Shown: positions 45,202 through 53,194 of the stretch, in pieces | Position numbering within the stretch: position 1 is the first letter of the stretch | How the letters are laid out: each line of letters begins with the position of its first letter | DNA from: Actinobacillus equuli | Lineage (GTDB): Bacteria > Pseudomonadota > Gammaproteobacteria > Enterobacterales > Pasteurellaceae | Direction: 5' to 3' | NCBI RefSeq assembly: GCF_900636745.1 | Contig: NZ_LR134310.1 | Coordinates: 2,224,501-2,288,500, forward strand | DNA length: 64,000 nucleotides | Notes under the pieces: model-generated | What the model was told of the DNA's origin: nothing | Seen by the model: only the letters and a program-made list of their open reading frames with translations | The model's database searches: none | Translations under genes and position numbers: made by a program

Positions 45202-45299
45202 AGCCGCTAGAAAAGCGATGATAATCTCGAGGATCGCAAGCGATGAGGCGAAACAGACTCTGGACTGTGTGTAGGTGGTTCGAGCCCTACCTAGCGGCT
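45202..45299 (+). other. tRNA-like inverted-repeat element
   Basis: AGCCGCTAG (45202-45210) and CTAGCGGCT (45291-45299) form a perfect 9-bp terminal stem. Inside are GCGAT...ATCGC, an ACAG...CTGT stem around ACTCTGGA, and GTAGG...CCTAC around a loop with TTCGAGC next to the terminal stem. It resembles a tRNA but the T-loop is three bases too long and the anticodon loop irregular, with no CCA. Possible decayed phage tRNA or structured RNA. Confidence 0.45.
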
Positions 45300-46587
45300 A
45301 ATTAAAAGCTTTATCCCATTGTTTATCGCTTACTAATCTAAACGACTGCACAAATATCTCGTTATATTGAACCAACACTTTAATAACTACAAAATAACGC
45401 TTACCATTTAATTCTGCGTAAAAACGCCACCCCTCACGCTCATCCAATTCAATTTTTAACGGATTATTTAAAATGTCAGGTAAATTTGCATAGTCCAACA
45501 CGCCAAAATCCTGTCCGCCACGGCTATTAAACTGCTTGATCAGCGTATCGTCCGAAATCCACACTGTGCCGACTTTACTGTCAATCTGCTTTTGAGTTTC
45601 TTCACTTAACCGACCGGCTGCAAATTTAAAGTTCTGAGTGAGGGTATTTCGTACCTTAACCATCTCATCTGTGGATAGCTTTTTATTACCGCCTTTGGCT
45701 TGAGCAACTGCATCTTCCAACTTGTTAAAAGCCAGTTTAAACTCCCCACCACTCATCTCCGCTTTCGCAAATTGATGAGCCAGCTTTTCAGGGTATAAAT
45801 CCAAATTCGGCTTGTATGTTAAACGCCCCACATTATAATCAAACCCCTTATCAGCCAATCTAACCGAGCCATCGGCAAGTTTAAAACCAATCGTCTCCTC
45901 TTGATTACCAAATTTGTCTTTCGGACGTTTCGATTTAATTAAAAATGGCTCACTACTGCCAACCTCATCAATACCTTTGCGTTTTAAATCACGCTCGCCT
46001 AAAGCAATTATTGTACAACGACAATTAAAGCCGTTTGGCGGATAAAACGTTGTCCAAAACGGGTCGTCATAACGATAAATTTTGCCGTGCAAAGCTTGAT
46101 GAGCCGGTCGAGTGCGTTGGTCACCGACGGCTGAATATTGCCAATATGGTCTATTATCAACGTTGTCCATGTAGCGTTGATAACGAGCCGCTGAATAAGC
46201 CTGCTGCATATTTGTGCGATAAATTGTATTTAAACGGCGAGGCGTGCCAAAATGTTCTCCGGTTGCTGGGTCAGCCAGCAGTTTACCGTCAATGCCACGG
46301 TTTATCGCTTTATCGTGCCCATATACCCAGCCTTTGCGCTCAAATTCATTGACGAGCATTTTTTTCCATTCTGCAAAAGATTTGCCCTCTCGCCGTGCGA
46401 TTTCCATTGATTCGTAAATATCACGAGTCATTTCAAGACTCGTCATTTTACTAATAGTGGTAGCTCGTCCAAGGGCTGAGTCAAATAATTCTTGCCTAAA
46501 AACTTTGTCGGCAAGTAATTTTTTTTGCCGTAAGTAATCAATCGCTTGTTTTGGCTCAAGACCAATCACGAAATTAGCTGTCGGCAT
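45298..46587 (-). CDS. Minor head protein (Mu gpF, gp30)
   Basis: 429 aa of the SPP1 gp7/Mu F family: YRTNMQQAYSAARYQRYMDN, RTRPAHQALHGKIYRYDDPF and PPNGFNCRCTIIALGERDL. Incorporated near the portal during prohead assembly. Overlaps the portal gene by 14 bases. Confidence 0.9.
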   Translation of the reverse strand: MPTANFVIGLEPKQAIDYLRQKKLLADKVFRQELFDSALGRATTISKMTSLEMTRDIYESMEIARREGKSFAEWKKMLVNEFERKGWVYGHDKAINRGIDGKLLADPATGEHFGTPRRLNTIYRTNMQQAYSAARYQRYMDNVDNRPYWQYSAVGDQRTRPAHQALHGKIYRYDDPFWTTFYPPNGFNCRCTIIALGERDLKRKGIDEVGSSEPFLIKSKRPKDKFGNQEETIGFKLADGSVRLADKGFDYNVGRLTYKPNLDLYPEKLAHQFAKAEMSGGEFKLAFNKLEDAVAQAKGGNKKLSTDEMVKVRNTLTQNFKFAAGRLSEETQKQIDSKVGTVWISDDTLIKQFNSRGGQDFGVLDYANLPDILNNPLKIELDEREGWRFYAELNGKRYFVVIKVLVQYNEIFVQSFRLVSDKQWDKAFN

Positions 46588-48214
46588 TTGTTGCTCCTAA
46601 TAGATCGGATAAAAATAACGCATTAGCTAAATAGCGTTCATGTTCCTCGCTGATTAAATCTGGATATGCGGCGGCAAGCTTTTCTGCTGCTTCGTCATAA
46701 GAGCTACACGCCATTAATACTGCAACCGCTTTTTTTGTAATAGGGTCAAGCTGAGTATTAAAATCAGGCATAGAAAATGCCTCATTCGTTAAATCATCTA
46801 ACGCATCTTGCTCCTTAATTCCTGTCGGATTTTGTGCTGATAACGCATGAGCTTTGCCACCACAACCGCAAGGGCAACCATTCCAACCTTCAATATGTGA
46901 TGTTTTTGCAAATTTTGCCGATAATCCGACCGCTTGCGGATTTGCTACACGACCTAGTATTGCTTCATTTTCTTGTGCTTCCGGAATCCCCAGTTTATCC
47001 ATCGCCCACTGAACAGGGATAGGCATACCAATATCCACCAACTTCGGTAAACTATCAGCAAACACAGCTAAATCCGCAGGCTGTTTTGTATCAAATTCAA
47101 AGGTTGGGATACGGTTTGGATCAATACCGGCAAAGTTAATTTGCAAAAACGGCAGAATAATTTGTTGGGTAAAGGTTTGCCCTAACTGCTTAACGTCCGA
47201 CACCAACAAATCACGGCGGACTTCGTTATGCACATTGCCAAGGGCATTAGTCGAGCTTTTACCATCTGCGCCACTGGTCAATGTTTGTCCTAAAATCAAG
47301 CGAGCAATCGACTTTTCGCACCAATCCACCATTTGCAAAAACGGGTTATTGCCCGAGCCTGCACCGGTATTTGCCGCATTATGTAATTCAATACTCATTG
47401 ATTCCGGCATAATTCCGGCAGCGTTGTGTCCAATTTCAGCCAATGCACGTTTGAGCGTTTCCTTTTCGCCTTTTGACGCTCCCGCACCATACTTACCGAT
47501 ACGAATCGGCATACCGTATAACTCTAAAAATTCCGCAAAATCGTGAATAGAGTAATGTTTAAACATATAGAGCCAAGCAAGCGTACGGAATAAGTTATTA
47601 CGAGCTGCCTGTGTTGAGCGTGATTTATGTGTATGCACAACCCAACCAAAATCACGCAATGGCTCGCCATCTTGGTTTTGTGGCGTTTTAAGTAGTAAAT
47701 TATCCACCTTACCCCACTTAAACCAAGACTGCGGACGATGACTAAAGATGACCGGTAACCACTGTTTGCCGTTAAATTGCCACTCAATTTCAAGGGCAGA
47801 AAAGCCGTGACCTATTGCATCCATACAGTCCATCATCAAATCTTCTAGGTTGCCGATTTGATAAAATAATTCATCCACTTCATCACGTAATTTTTCTTCT
47901 TGTGGTGTCGCATTGCGTGGAGCTTTGATTACCCAATCTACCCCCAATACCGCACGCTTACGGGTTTGAATATTGGCAAAAATGGAGCTGTCTCGCTCTT
48001 CAATATCCATAAATAATTCGTGCTGAGCAGTAATATCGCCGTTCTCTGCGTCCTCAAAAATCGTTTTCATTTTTGCCGGTGTAATAAAATTGCTCGGGTG
48101 GTCGGATAAAACTCGACCCGTTGCAGTAATTTCGGCTAAATCCGTTTGCAATTCTTGATTTTTAATTGGATTTAAATCAGGTTTAATCTGTTTTTTATGC
48201 TTCTTTTTTGCCAT
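46574..48214 (-). CDS. Portal protein (Mu gp29, DUF935)
   Basis: 546 aa. DUF935 pattern: TALITATGRVLSDHPSNFITPAKM-like start, SIFANIQTRKRAVLGVDWVI, GHGFSALEIEWQFNGKQWLP and GQTLTSGADGKSSTNALGNV. Forms the dodecameric DNA entry channel. A cysteine cluster NGCPCGCGGK occurs near residue 450, unusual for portals. Confidence 0.9.
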   Translation of the reverse strand: MAKKKHKKQIKPDLNPIKNQELQTDLAEITATGRVLSDHPSNFITPAKMKTIFEDAENGDITAQHELFMDIEERDSSIFANIQTRKRAVLGVDWVIKAPRNATPQEEKLRDEVDELFYQIGNLEDLMMDCMDAIGHGFSALEIEWQFNGKQWLPVIFSHRPQSWFKWGKVDNLLLKTPQNQDGEPLRDFGWVVHTHKSRSTQAARNNLFRTLAWLYMFKHYSIHDFAEFLELYGMPIRIGKYGAGASKGEKETLKRALAEIGHNAAGIMPESMSIELHNAANTGAGSGNNPFLQMVDWCEKSIARLILGQTLTSGADGKSSTNALGNVHNEVRRDLLVSDVKQLGQTFTQQIILPFLQINFAGIDPNRIPTFEFDTKQPADLAVFADSLPKLVDIGMPIPVQWAMDKLGIPEAQENEAILGRVANPQAVGLSAKFAKTSHIEGWNGCPCGCGGKAHALSAQNPTGIKEQDALDDLTNEAFSMPDFNTQLDPITKKAVAVLMACSSYDEAAEKLAAAYPDLISEEHERYLANALFLSDLLGATNADS

Positions 48215-48235
48215 TTTAAATTCCTAATATTATAA

Positions 48236-48261
48236 AGCCCCCTCTTTAATCAAAGAGGGGG
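48236..48261 (-). other. Hairpin between terminase and portal genes
   Basis: CCCCCTCTTT and AAAGAGGGGG are separated by four bases, 13 bases past the terminase stop. No clear T run, so probably an mRNA processing or partial termination element. Confidence 0.6.
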
Positions 48262-48273
48262 TTGGGGGAGATT

Positions 48274-49899
48274 TTAATGTCGCCATTTACTACGATATTC
48301 GCCATCAAAATCACCCACACTTTCCCATTCAATCGGAGCTGAGCTACTGACTGCATTTCGCCATAACATTTCCAACGCATCCGGCCCGTCATCGTGATCA
48401 GCTTTTGGGAAGTGCCGCAACTGGCTTTCAAGGGTAGATTGGCTACGGTGCAACAAAATCAAACCGTTGGCGATATGCGGTTGTAGGCTTTCAATTCGCA
48501 ACATCTTATCGCTGTTTGGTTTGGTTGCCGTGGCTGGCACAGGCTTGCCACGCTGTGCCGACCGCTTGACGAGTTCCGTTTGTAAAAACTCCTGAAATTG
48601 GACTGTCTCCACAAACCAGCGGTGGCAGTTATATTGAGAGTGCAAGCGGATAACATCCTCAATAATCAAATCAGGTAGTCGTTTCTTAATTTGAGCCTCG
48701 ACCACATATAACTTACCGCTCTCACGATGATAACCGCCCACCAAAATCGCCGACGGATCTCGACTTGCCCCAGCTTTGCCCATAGAAGGGTCTAACGCCC
48801 CAAAATAAATCAAATCATCGGGTAATTCCGTCCAATACTGGATACTGTTGGCAAAAATCGCATCATCACCGCTTACAGGGTCATTTTGATATTCGGAGTC
48901 AAAAGAACTATGCCCATCACTAGCACGGATTTTCATCAAATAAAGGATTGGGCGAGCCAGCCAAGAAACAATCGCCCCTTTATCCATTTCTGCTTTATGT
49001 TGTTGATAAAACAGGTCGGATAACGTATCGTCATCGCCCTCTTCCGAAAGGTAGATATTCTCCCATTCGTCCCAAAGCACCATATTGTCCGGAAAGCGTA
49101 AAATGGCTTTAAAATGGGCTTTTTTCCAACCTTTCGTTTTTAAAACTCGGTTAAGTACACTGTCATAATGTAGAATTGTGCCGACATAAATCACATCGAA
49201 CTTTTCGCCTGCTGCACCTAATTTCAGTACGGCATTTAGCACCCAGTTATGCAACTTGTTACGCTGTTCAGGGGTTTGCACCATTTCATCATTTTCAATA
49301 TCATCAAGAACGACTAAATCAGGACGATAAGCCCCGTGTCGGCGACCACGCAATTTTTGCCCCGCACCAACGGCTTCAACCTTCTGATTTTTGCTCGTAA
49401 TAATCGCCCCTGCACGCCATACTTTGCCTGCACCCAACTCAGGAAAATCAACTGCTAAACGAGGATTTGATTCAATCTCTACTTTAATTGCTTCAAGCAT
49501 TCCGTAAGCCTGCTCACGAGTATCCATTGCAATAATGATGTAGCGTTTTAAATCGCAAACCATACACCACAGCGGAAATAACTGCGTGCAAATGGTTGAT
49601 TTCGCCTCACCACGAGGGGCTGCAATCGCTTGACGCACCGATTTACTTAGAACACTTACCGAAAGCGGTAAGTTCTCAAATAAGTAATGGTGTAACTGAG
49701 ACTTGTGTTCAGAACGCACATAATGTGGGAAGTATGCTTGCACAAAATATTCAAATCCGTTTATAGGGTCTAAAACTTTCTGACGGCGTTCGCTAATCGC
49801 TTTTGGCGTGTCGTCCCAACCTTCAAAGTTTGCTTCGATATTACGTTGTAGTTGATGGCGTAAAGCCTCCAGTTCTTTTTCAAAATCTTTTACTTTCAT
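48274..49899 (-). CDS. Terminase large subunit (Mu gp28)
   Basis: 541 aa. ATPase part with AAPRGEAKST as the Walker A-like loop, LVVLDDIEND as Walker B, and a nuclease domain starting FGALDPSMGKAGASRDPSAI. Packages phage DNA by headful from the Mu left end. Followed by the portal gene. Confidence 0.92.
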   Translation of the reverse strand: MKVKDFEKELEALRHQLQRNIEANFEGWDDTPKAISERRQKVLDPINGFEYFVQAYFPHYVRSEHKSQLHHYLFENLPLSVSVLSKSVRQAIAAPRGEAKSTICTQLFPLWCMVCDLKRYIIIAMDTREQAYGMLEAIKVEIESNPRLAVDFPELGAGKVWRAGAIITSKNQKVEAVGAGQKLRGRRHGAYRPDLVVLDDIENDEMVQTPEQRNKLHNWVLNAVLKLGAAGEKFDVIYVGTILHYDSVLNRVLKTKGWKKAHFKAILRFPDNMVLWDEWENIYLSEEGDDDTLSDLFYQQHKAEMDKGAIVSWLARPILYLMKIRASDGHSSFDSEYQNDPVSGDDAIFANSIQYWTELPDDLIYFGALDPSMGKAGASRDPSAILVGGYHRESGKLYVVEAQIKKRLPDLIIEDVIRLHSQYNCHRWFVETVQFQEFLQTELVKRSAQRGKPVPATATKPNSDKMLRIESLQPHIANGLILLHRSQSTLESQLRHFPKADHDDGPDALEMLWRNAVSSSAPIEWESVGDFDGEYRSKWRH

Positions 49900-49902
49900 G
49901 CT

Positions 49903-50055
49903 TTAAACTGCCGTCGCAACTAATAATAACCAACCCCAGCCATCTTGACCGCTTAGCATTAATTTAACTGCGCCGATAATGCAGGCGAGCTGCACAATCC
50001 AACGGAAATAGTAATGCTTATGTACTACGATATTTTTTTCTTTTTTCTCAGCCAT
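49903..50055 (-). CDS. Small membrane protein in the packaging operon
   Basis: 50 aa: MAEKKEKNIVVHKHYYFRWI, then a hydrophobic segment VQLACIIGAVKLML and a second WGWLLLVATAV. ATG 50055 overlaps the upstream stop as TAATG. No family recognised; coding is supported by tight packing and two membrane segments. Confidence 0.6.
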   Translation of the reverse strand: MAEKKEKNIVVHKHYYFRWIVQLACIIGAVKLMLSGQDGWGWLLLVATAV

Positions 50056-50555
50056 TACTTAAACTCTTTTTTAAATTGCACTTCTAAATCGTCCAACATT
50101 TCTAAAAAGTCTGGCAGTAAATGCGGTTTCTTCGTTTTAACAATATTTGCCATTAGCTCAATAGAACGCATAGCCGTTGCCATTGCACTCGTTTCTGGTA
50201 ACAGTTTTTTGCTCGAAGCGGTCATTTTTGCAAAAGAATCTGCAAGTGCGGATAACGCTTCCACTTTTGATGCGGTTGTCATCTCCGTATTTTCTTCAAG
50301 TTCCGTCATTAAGGTGCGGTACTTGATTAAAAAGCCAGTCAGCAAACCTTGCGCGATATTCTCAATGCCACCGCTTGCCATCACTTGTACATCACGAGCT
50401 TTTTCCCAGTTATCACCGTTCTTTTCCGCCTGTGCTTTCCAGCGTCTAGCCGTACCGAATGATACGCCTGCTTTTTCGGCTGCCATTTCAAGACTTAAGC
50501 GGTCAAACACGTACGCACGGCGAACCGCATTTTGCACATCTACATCATGAGCCAT
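50055..50555 (-). CDS. Mu gp27-like protein (DUF1804), probable small terminase
   Basis: 166 aa beginning with a helix-turn-helix: VRRAYVFDRLSLEMAAEKAG then VSFGTARRWKAQAEKNGDNW, the DUF1804 pattern. Directly upstream of the large terminase. DNA-recognition role in packaging is inferred. Confidence 0.82.
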   Translation of the reverse strand: MAHDVDVQNAVRRAYVFDRLSLEMAAEKAGVSFGTARRWKAQAEKNGDNWEKARDVQVMASGGIENIAQGLLTGFLIKYRTLMTELEENTEMTTASKVEALSALADSFAKMTASSKKLLPETSAMATAMRSIELMANIVKTKKPHLLPDFLEMLDDLEVQFKKEFK

Positions 50556-50564
50556 TGCACCGTC

Positions 50565-50819
50565 CTACATACCAAATTTTAAGCGCAATAATTCAAAACC
50601 GACCGCAACTAAACCACCGCCTACGCCACCGGCGATAATCGCTTGTTTGCGGTTTTTCTGTGCCATCTCATTGACTAAGCATTGCGTTGCTTGGATTTCA
50701 CGGTGTAAACGTTCAATTTCTTGGTTTTGCTTATCAACCTTATTATTAAGTTCTGACACAGCACCGTAAATCAGGTCTAATTTTTCCGAATCTGTTTGTT
50801 TCTGTTTTCTACGGCTCAT
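50565..50819 (-). CDS. Mu gp26-like small protein
   Basis: 84 aa: coiled-coil LYGAVSELNN-type region (LIYGAVSELNNKVDKQNQEI) followed by one membrane segment IIAGGVGGGLVAVGFELL. Overlaps its neighbour by one base. Function unknown. Confidence 0.6.
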   Translation of the reverse strand: MSRRKQKQTDSEKLDLIYGAVSELNNKVDKQNQEIERLHREIQATQCLVNEMAQKNRKQAIIAGGVGGGLVAVGFELLRLKFGM

Positions 50820-51076
50820 TACTTATCTGCCTTTTTATCTAATTTTTGGTTAATCTCTTTAAGCGAATCTAAAACATCATCTAATTTTTCTTTAATGCCA
50901 CGATTCACTTCTTGCGCAAGCTCTTTGGATTGATACTTACTTTCCATTTCTGCTTTTAATTCTTTGACCGCCTGTTCATTTCTGCCGATGCGGTCAAAAA
51001 CCACTTTAATTGCAAAGCCAAGCAAAGGAGCGACCACAAAAGAAATCAACATTTGAAACAGTTTTTCATCAAGCAT
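50819..51076 (-). CDS. Mu gp25-like membrane/coiled-coil protein
   Basis: 85 aa from ATG 51076 (MLDEKLFQMLISFVVAPLLG), preceded by GCGAGGTCGTT. One membrane helix then a heptad coiled coil EQAVKELKAEMESKYQSKEL. The frame extends to a GTG at 51094 without a better ribosome site. Function unknown. Confidence 0.6.
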   Translation of the reverse strand: MLDEKLFQMLISFVVAPLLGFAIKVVFDRIGRNEQAVKELKAEMESKYQSKELAQEVNRGIKEKLDDVLDSLKEINQKLDKKADK

Positions 51077-51227
51077 AACGACCTCGCTTTGCACGACTTA
51101 CCGAGTTTTTATTGCCTTGTTTAATCGCTTCTTTGAGATAATCTCGGCGTTCTGCGGTAATAGGGTTTGCTTGTCTAAATTGACGATTTCGCCACCATTG
51201 CTTAATTTTTCTTATCCACTTTTTCAC
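51069..51227 (-). CDS. Small basic phage protein
   Basis: 52 aa from GTG 51227, following GAGGAGATTTGCC: KKWIRKIKQWWRNRQFRQAN then PITAERRDYLKEAIKQGNK. Rich in Arg, Lys and Trp. Its 3' end contains the ribosome site of the next gene and overlaps it by eight bases. No family recognised; position fits short Mu genes between lysis and packaging. Confidence 0.5.
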   Translation of the reverse strand: MKKWIRKIKQWWRNRQFRQANPITAERRDYLKEAIKQGNKNSVSRAKRGRYA

Positions 51228-51444
51228 GGCAAATCTCCTCATAAGTCAGATTGTGAGCAAGCACTTGACGTTTCGTTTCCGCCGTGTCCGCACGGCTCGG
51301 ATAAATCAGACTGAACGTCTCGCACCCCGTGATAACTGTCGTGACTGTCATCTCTGAACCATTTGTGTTGCTGCAACTGCTCATCAACATCGCTACGGCT
51401 AATGCGGCGAGTGTTTTCTTCATTTTTTTGTTTAACTTGTGCAT
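51202..51444 (-). CDS. Rz1-like outer-membrane spanin lipoprotein
   Basis: 80 aa. Signal peptide KKTLAALAVAMLMSSC with the lipid-attached cysteine after LMSS. The tail contains the LysC/Rz1-type pattern FSLIYPSRADTAETKRQVLA and HNLTYEEICREK. It lies largely inside the Rz gene in a different frame, as in lambda and P2. It should join the Rz protein across the periplasm to fuse membranes at lysis. Confidence 0.75.
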   Translation of the reverse strand: MHKLNKKMKKTLAALAVAMLMSSCSNTNGSEMTVTTVITGCETFSLIYPSRADTAETKRQVLAHNLTYEEICREKVDKKN

Positions 51445-51628
51445 TTTTAATTACCTTTTCTTGGGTTTTAATTACTGTCGTTTGCGCCTGCTTTTCAGCT
51501 TCCAGTTTTGCATTTTTCTGGGCTAATTCGACCGCTTGTTGTTCAGCTTTGTGTAGCTGCCATTTAAACCACGCCCAAATACATAACCCAAAAGCACCAA
51601 TAATTACCGCGAGAGTTAATGACACCAT
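51239..51628 (-). CDS. Rz-like inner-membrane spanin
   Basis: 129 aa: N-terminal membrane helix LTLAVIIGAFGLCIWAWF, then an alpha-helical periplasmic domain with a Lys/Gln-rich coiled coil (about 27-70). Almost all of the Rz1-like gene is nested within it. Follows the holin-like gene by one-base overlap. Typical i-spanin architecture. Confidence 0.75.
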   Translation of the reverse strand: MVSLTLAVIIGAFGLCIWAWFKWQLHKAEQQAVELAQKNAKLEAEKQAQTTVIKTQEKVIKNAQVKQKNEENTRRISRSDVDEQLQQHKWFRDDSHDSYHGVRDVQSDLSEPCGHGGNETSSACSQSDL

Positions 51629-51849
51629 TATTCGCCCCCTTTACGTCCTAATGCGTTAGCAAAGCCTTTAGTGGCAACGCCACCACCACAAAACACCGCA
51701 AAAACAGTAAATAATTCAGCCACGTTTGAACGGTCTAAATAGACCGAATACCCTAAAATGACTGCCATTAACAACGCACCAAAAAACTGAATAAACGCCG
51801 TGGTACTTAATCTGCCGTTGTCGTTTGTAATTAATTCGCTTAGTTTCAT
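51628..51849 (-). CDS. Holin-like membrane protein (DUF2644)
   Basis: 73 aa with two membrane segments (FIQFFGALLMAVILGYSVYL and ELFTVFAVFCGGGVAT) and start MKLSELITNDNGRLSTTAFI, the DUF2644 pattern of Pasteurellaceae phages. Placed between endolysin and spanins, so a holin or pinholin role is likely but unproven. Confidence 0.7.
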   Translation of the reverse strand: MKLSELITNDNGRLSTTAFIQFFGALLMAVILGYSVYLDRSNVAELFTVFAVFCGGGVATKGFANALGRKGGE

Positions 51850-51851
51850 TT

Positions 51852-52397
51852 TTATTCCTTAAATAAGTGTTCTACATTCACAATTTCTTCTGAATGAAGC
51901 CATTCCCACACGTCAAAACACGGACAATCCTTGAGCCATTCCCATTTATCCACCTTGCCGTTGTGGTTTGCGTCCGGAGATAGATCACGATGACCGCAAA
52001 TTTTCGCTCTAGGGTGATTTGCTTCGAGTTCACAGAGTAAGCGGTGTAATGCGTGCCATTGTTTTTCGGTATATTCGCCGTGATTTTTACCATCTGCACG
52101 AATACCGCCGACAAGACAAATACCCAATGAATTTGAATTATGACCTTGCACGTGCGCACCAATTTCGCCGACTTGGCGACCGGTTTCGACTGTACCGTCT
52201 GTATCAATCACAAAGTGATAACCAAGATGAGCTAAATGCGGATTGAACTGTTTCACTGCAGCGGACGTGCGTTTAAAGCCTCGTTGTTTATGCCAATCAT
52301 TAATACGTTCGGCGGCGGTTTGTGTATCAGTACGTAAGAGTTTGCCATTTGCGGTGGCGGAGCAGTGGATCACGATTTTTAAAATCGGTAATGACAT
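51852..52397 (-). CDS. Endolysin: N-acetylmuramoyl-L-alanine amidase
   Basis: 181-aa Amidase_2 enzyme. Zinc/catalytic positions include H11 (IVIHCSAT), the GYHFVID tyrosine-histidine region, HRDLSPDANHNGKVDKWEWL and a terminal CPCFDV cysteine. No signal peptide, so it depends on a holin. Its ATG lies just after a strong hairpin that may hide the ribosome site (see 52401-52431). Confidence 0.92.
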   Translation of the reverse strand: MSLPILKIVIHCSATANGKLLRTDTQTAAERINDWHKQRGFKRTSAAVKQFNPHLAHLGYHFVIDTDGTVETGRQVGEIGAHVQGHNSNSLGICLVGGIRADGKNHGEYTEKQWHALHRLLCELEANHPRAKICGHRDLSPDANHNGKVDKWEWLKDCPCFDVWEWLHSEEIVNVEHLFKE

Positions 52398-52400
52398 AAT

Positions 52401-52431
52401 AAAAAAGCCTCTAGTTAATAAAACTAGAGGC
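52401..52431 (-). terminator. Hairpin/terminator directly before the endolysin start
   Basis: GCCTCTAGTT (52407-52416) and AACTAGAGGC (52422-52431) form a perfect 10-bp stem with 5-nt loop; on the minus strand it is followed by six T and then ATTATG. It is either a terminator for the activator gene or a switch: the only plausible ribosome site, GAGG, lies in the 3' arm of the stem. Confidence 0.75.
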
Positions 52432-52483
52432 TAGAATAAGATTAAGGAAAGTTTTAATGTATCAGATGCGCTTCAACAAGCTA

Positions 52484-52909
52484 TCAGAATAAAGCCTGTT
52501 GTTGTGCTTGAGATGTACGACGGAAACTATATACAATTTCCCAACCATGGCGGTCGGAAAGTTTGAATTTCGGGCAAAGTTGTAACATCGCTTTTCTACC
52601 TGACATACCTTGTTCTTCGGTCAGTTGCAAGAACTCTTTATAAAATTGTTTATTACGCAACACACGCAAAGCTGCATCACATTTCGGCACATACACAAAA
52701 CAATTCTGCAGATATTGCGTAAGCTTATCGGCAAGCTCTTTACCGATTGTTTCGACAATCATTTTATAAAAACTTGTGCCGAAATTAATATAAAAGCCCA
52801 AACCGCCGAACCGCTTTACTAACGCTTCGGTTGCAGCTAAACCCACTATTGTTACAAATTCTTTCGCAACTTCTGGTAGATAAACTTCAACAGATTCAAA
52901 TTCGCACAT
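52484..52909 (-). CDS. Mor/C-family late or middle transcription activator
   Basis: 141 aa from ATG 52909 (MCEFESVEVYLPEVAKEFVT), preceded by GAGGGAGTGTC; the frame extends to 52972 without a ribosome site. Mor-family pattern: dimerisation part then helix-turn-helix RNKQFYKEFLQLTEEQGMSG and RKAMLQLCPKFKLSDRHGWE. In Mu, Mor turns on C and C turns on lys, I, P and mom promoters. Only one such gene is visible here, immediately upstream of the lysis genes. Confidence 0.85.
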   Translation of the reverse strand: MCEFESVEVYLPEVAKEFVTIVGLAATEALVKRFGGLGFYINFGTSFYKMIVETIGKELADKLTQYLQNCFVYVPKCDAALRVLRNKQFYKEFLQLTEEQGMSGRKAMLQLCPKFKLSDRHGWEIVYSFRRTSQAQQQALF

Positions 52910-53065
52910 AGACACTCCCTCATTTTTGCGATATTTTGGCATAGCATTTTTAAATCTGTGAATGTTTCTCAAAAAAATTTATAAAAATTTCGATTAAATA
53001 TCTATTTAAAATACTTTTAAAAGACGGAAATCACTAGCTTGATTATCGAATTTAAAAATCTTAAA

Positions 53066-53112
53066 AAATAAATTCTTTTTGTATTGACAAATAGAATTTA
53101 TTTATTTAATAT
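53066..53112 (+). promoter_or_regulatory. Strong promoter with overlapping 11-bp dyad
   Basis: TTGACA (53084-53089), exactly 17 nt, TAATAT (53107-53112). AAATAAATTCT (53066-53076) and AGAATTTATTT (53093-53103) are perfect inverted repeats flanking the -35, a likely operator for the downstream ribbon-helix-helix protein. A GTTAAGC...GCTTAAC hairpin follows in the leader at 53123-53142. Confidence 0.7.
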
Positions 53113-53194
53113 ACACCCATCAGTTAAGCAATGGGGCTTAACAAAATCCAAAGGGAAAGACAATCGTGCTAACCCGTCCGACACGAGGTGTATT

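Noticed and set aside
45202-45299. Standard tRNA gene call
   Set aside because: T-loop too long, eight-base anticodon loop, nine-base acceptor stem and no CCA; reported only as tRNA-like.
50014-50550. 178-codon plus-strand frame opposite the gp27-like gene
   Set aside because: Antisense to a recognised DUF1804 gene in a tightly packed operon; composition is typical of a shadow frame.
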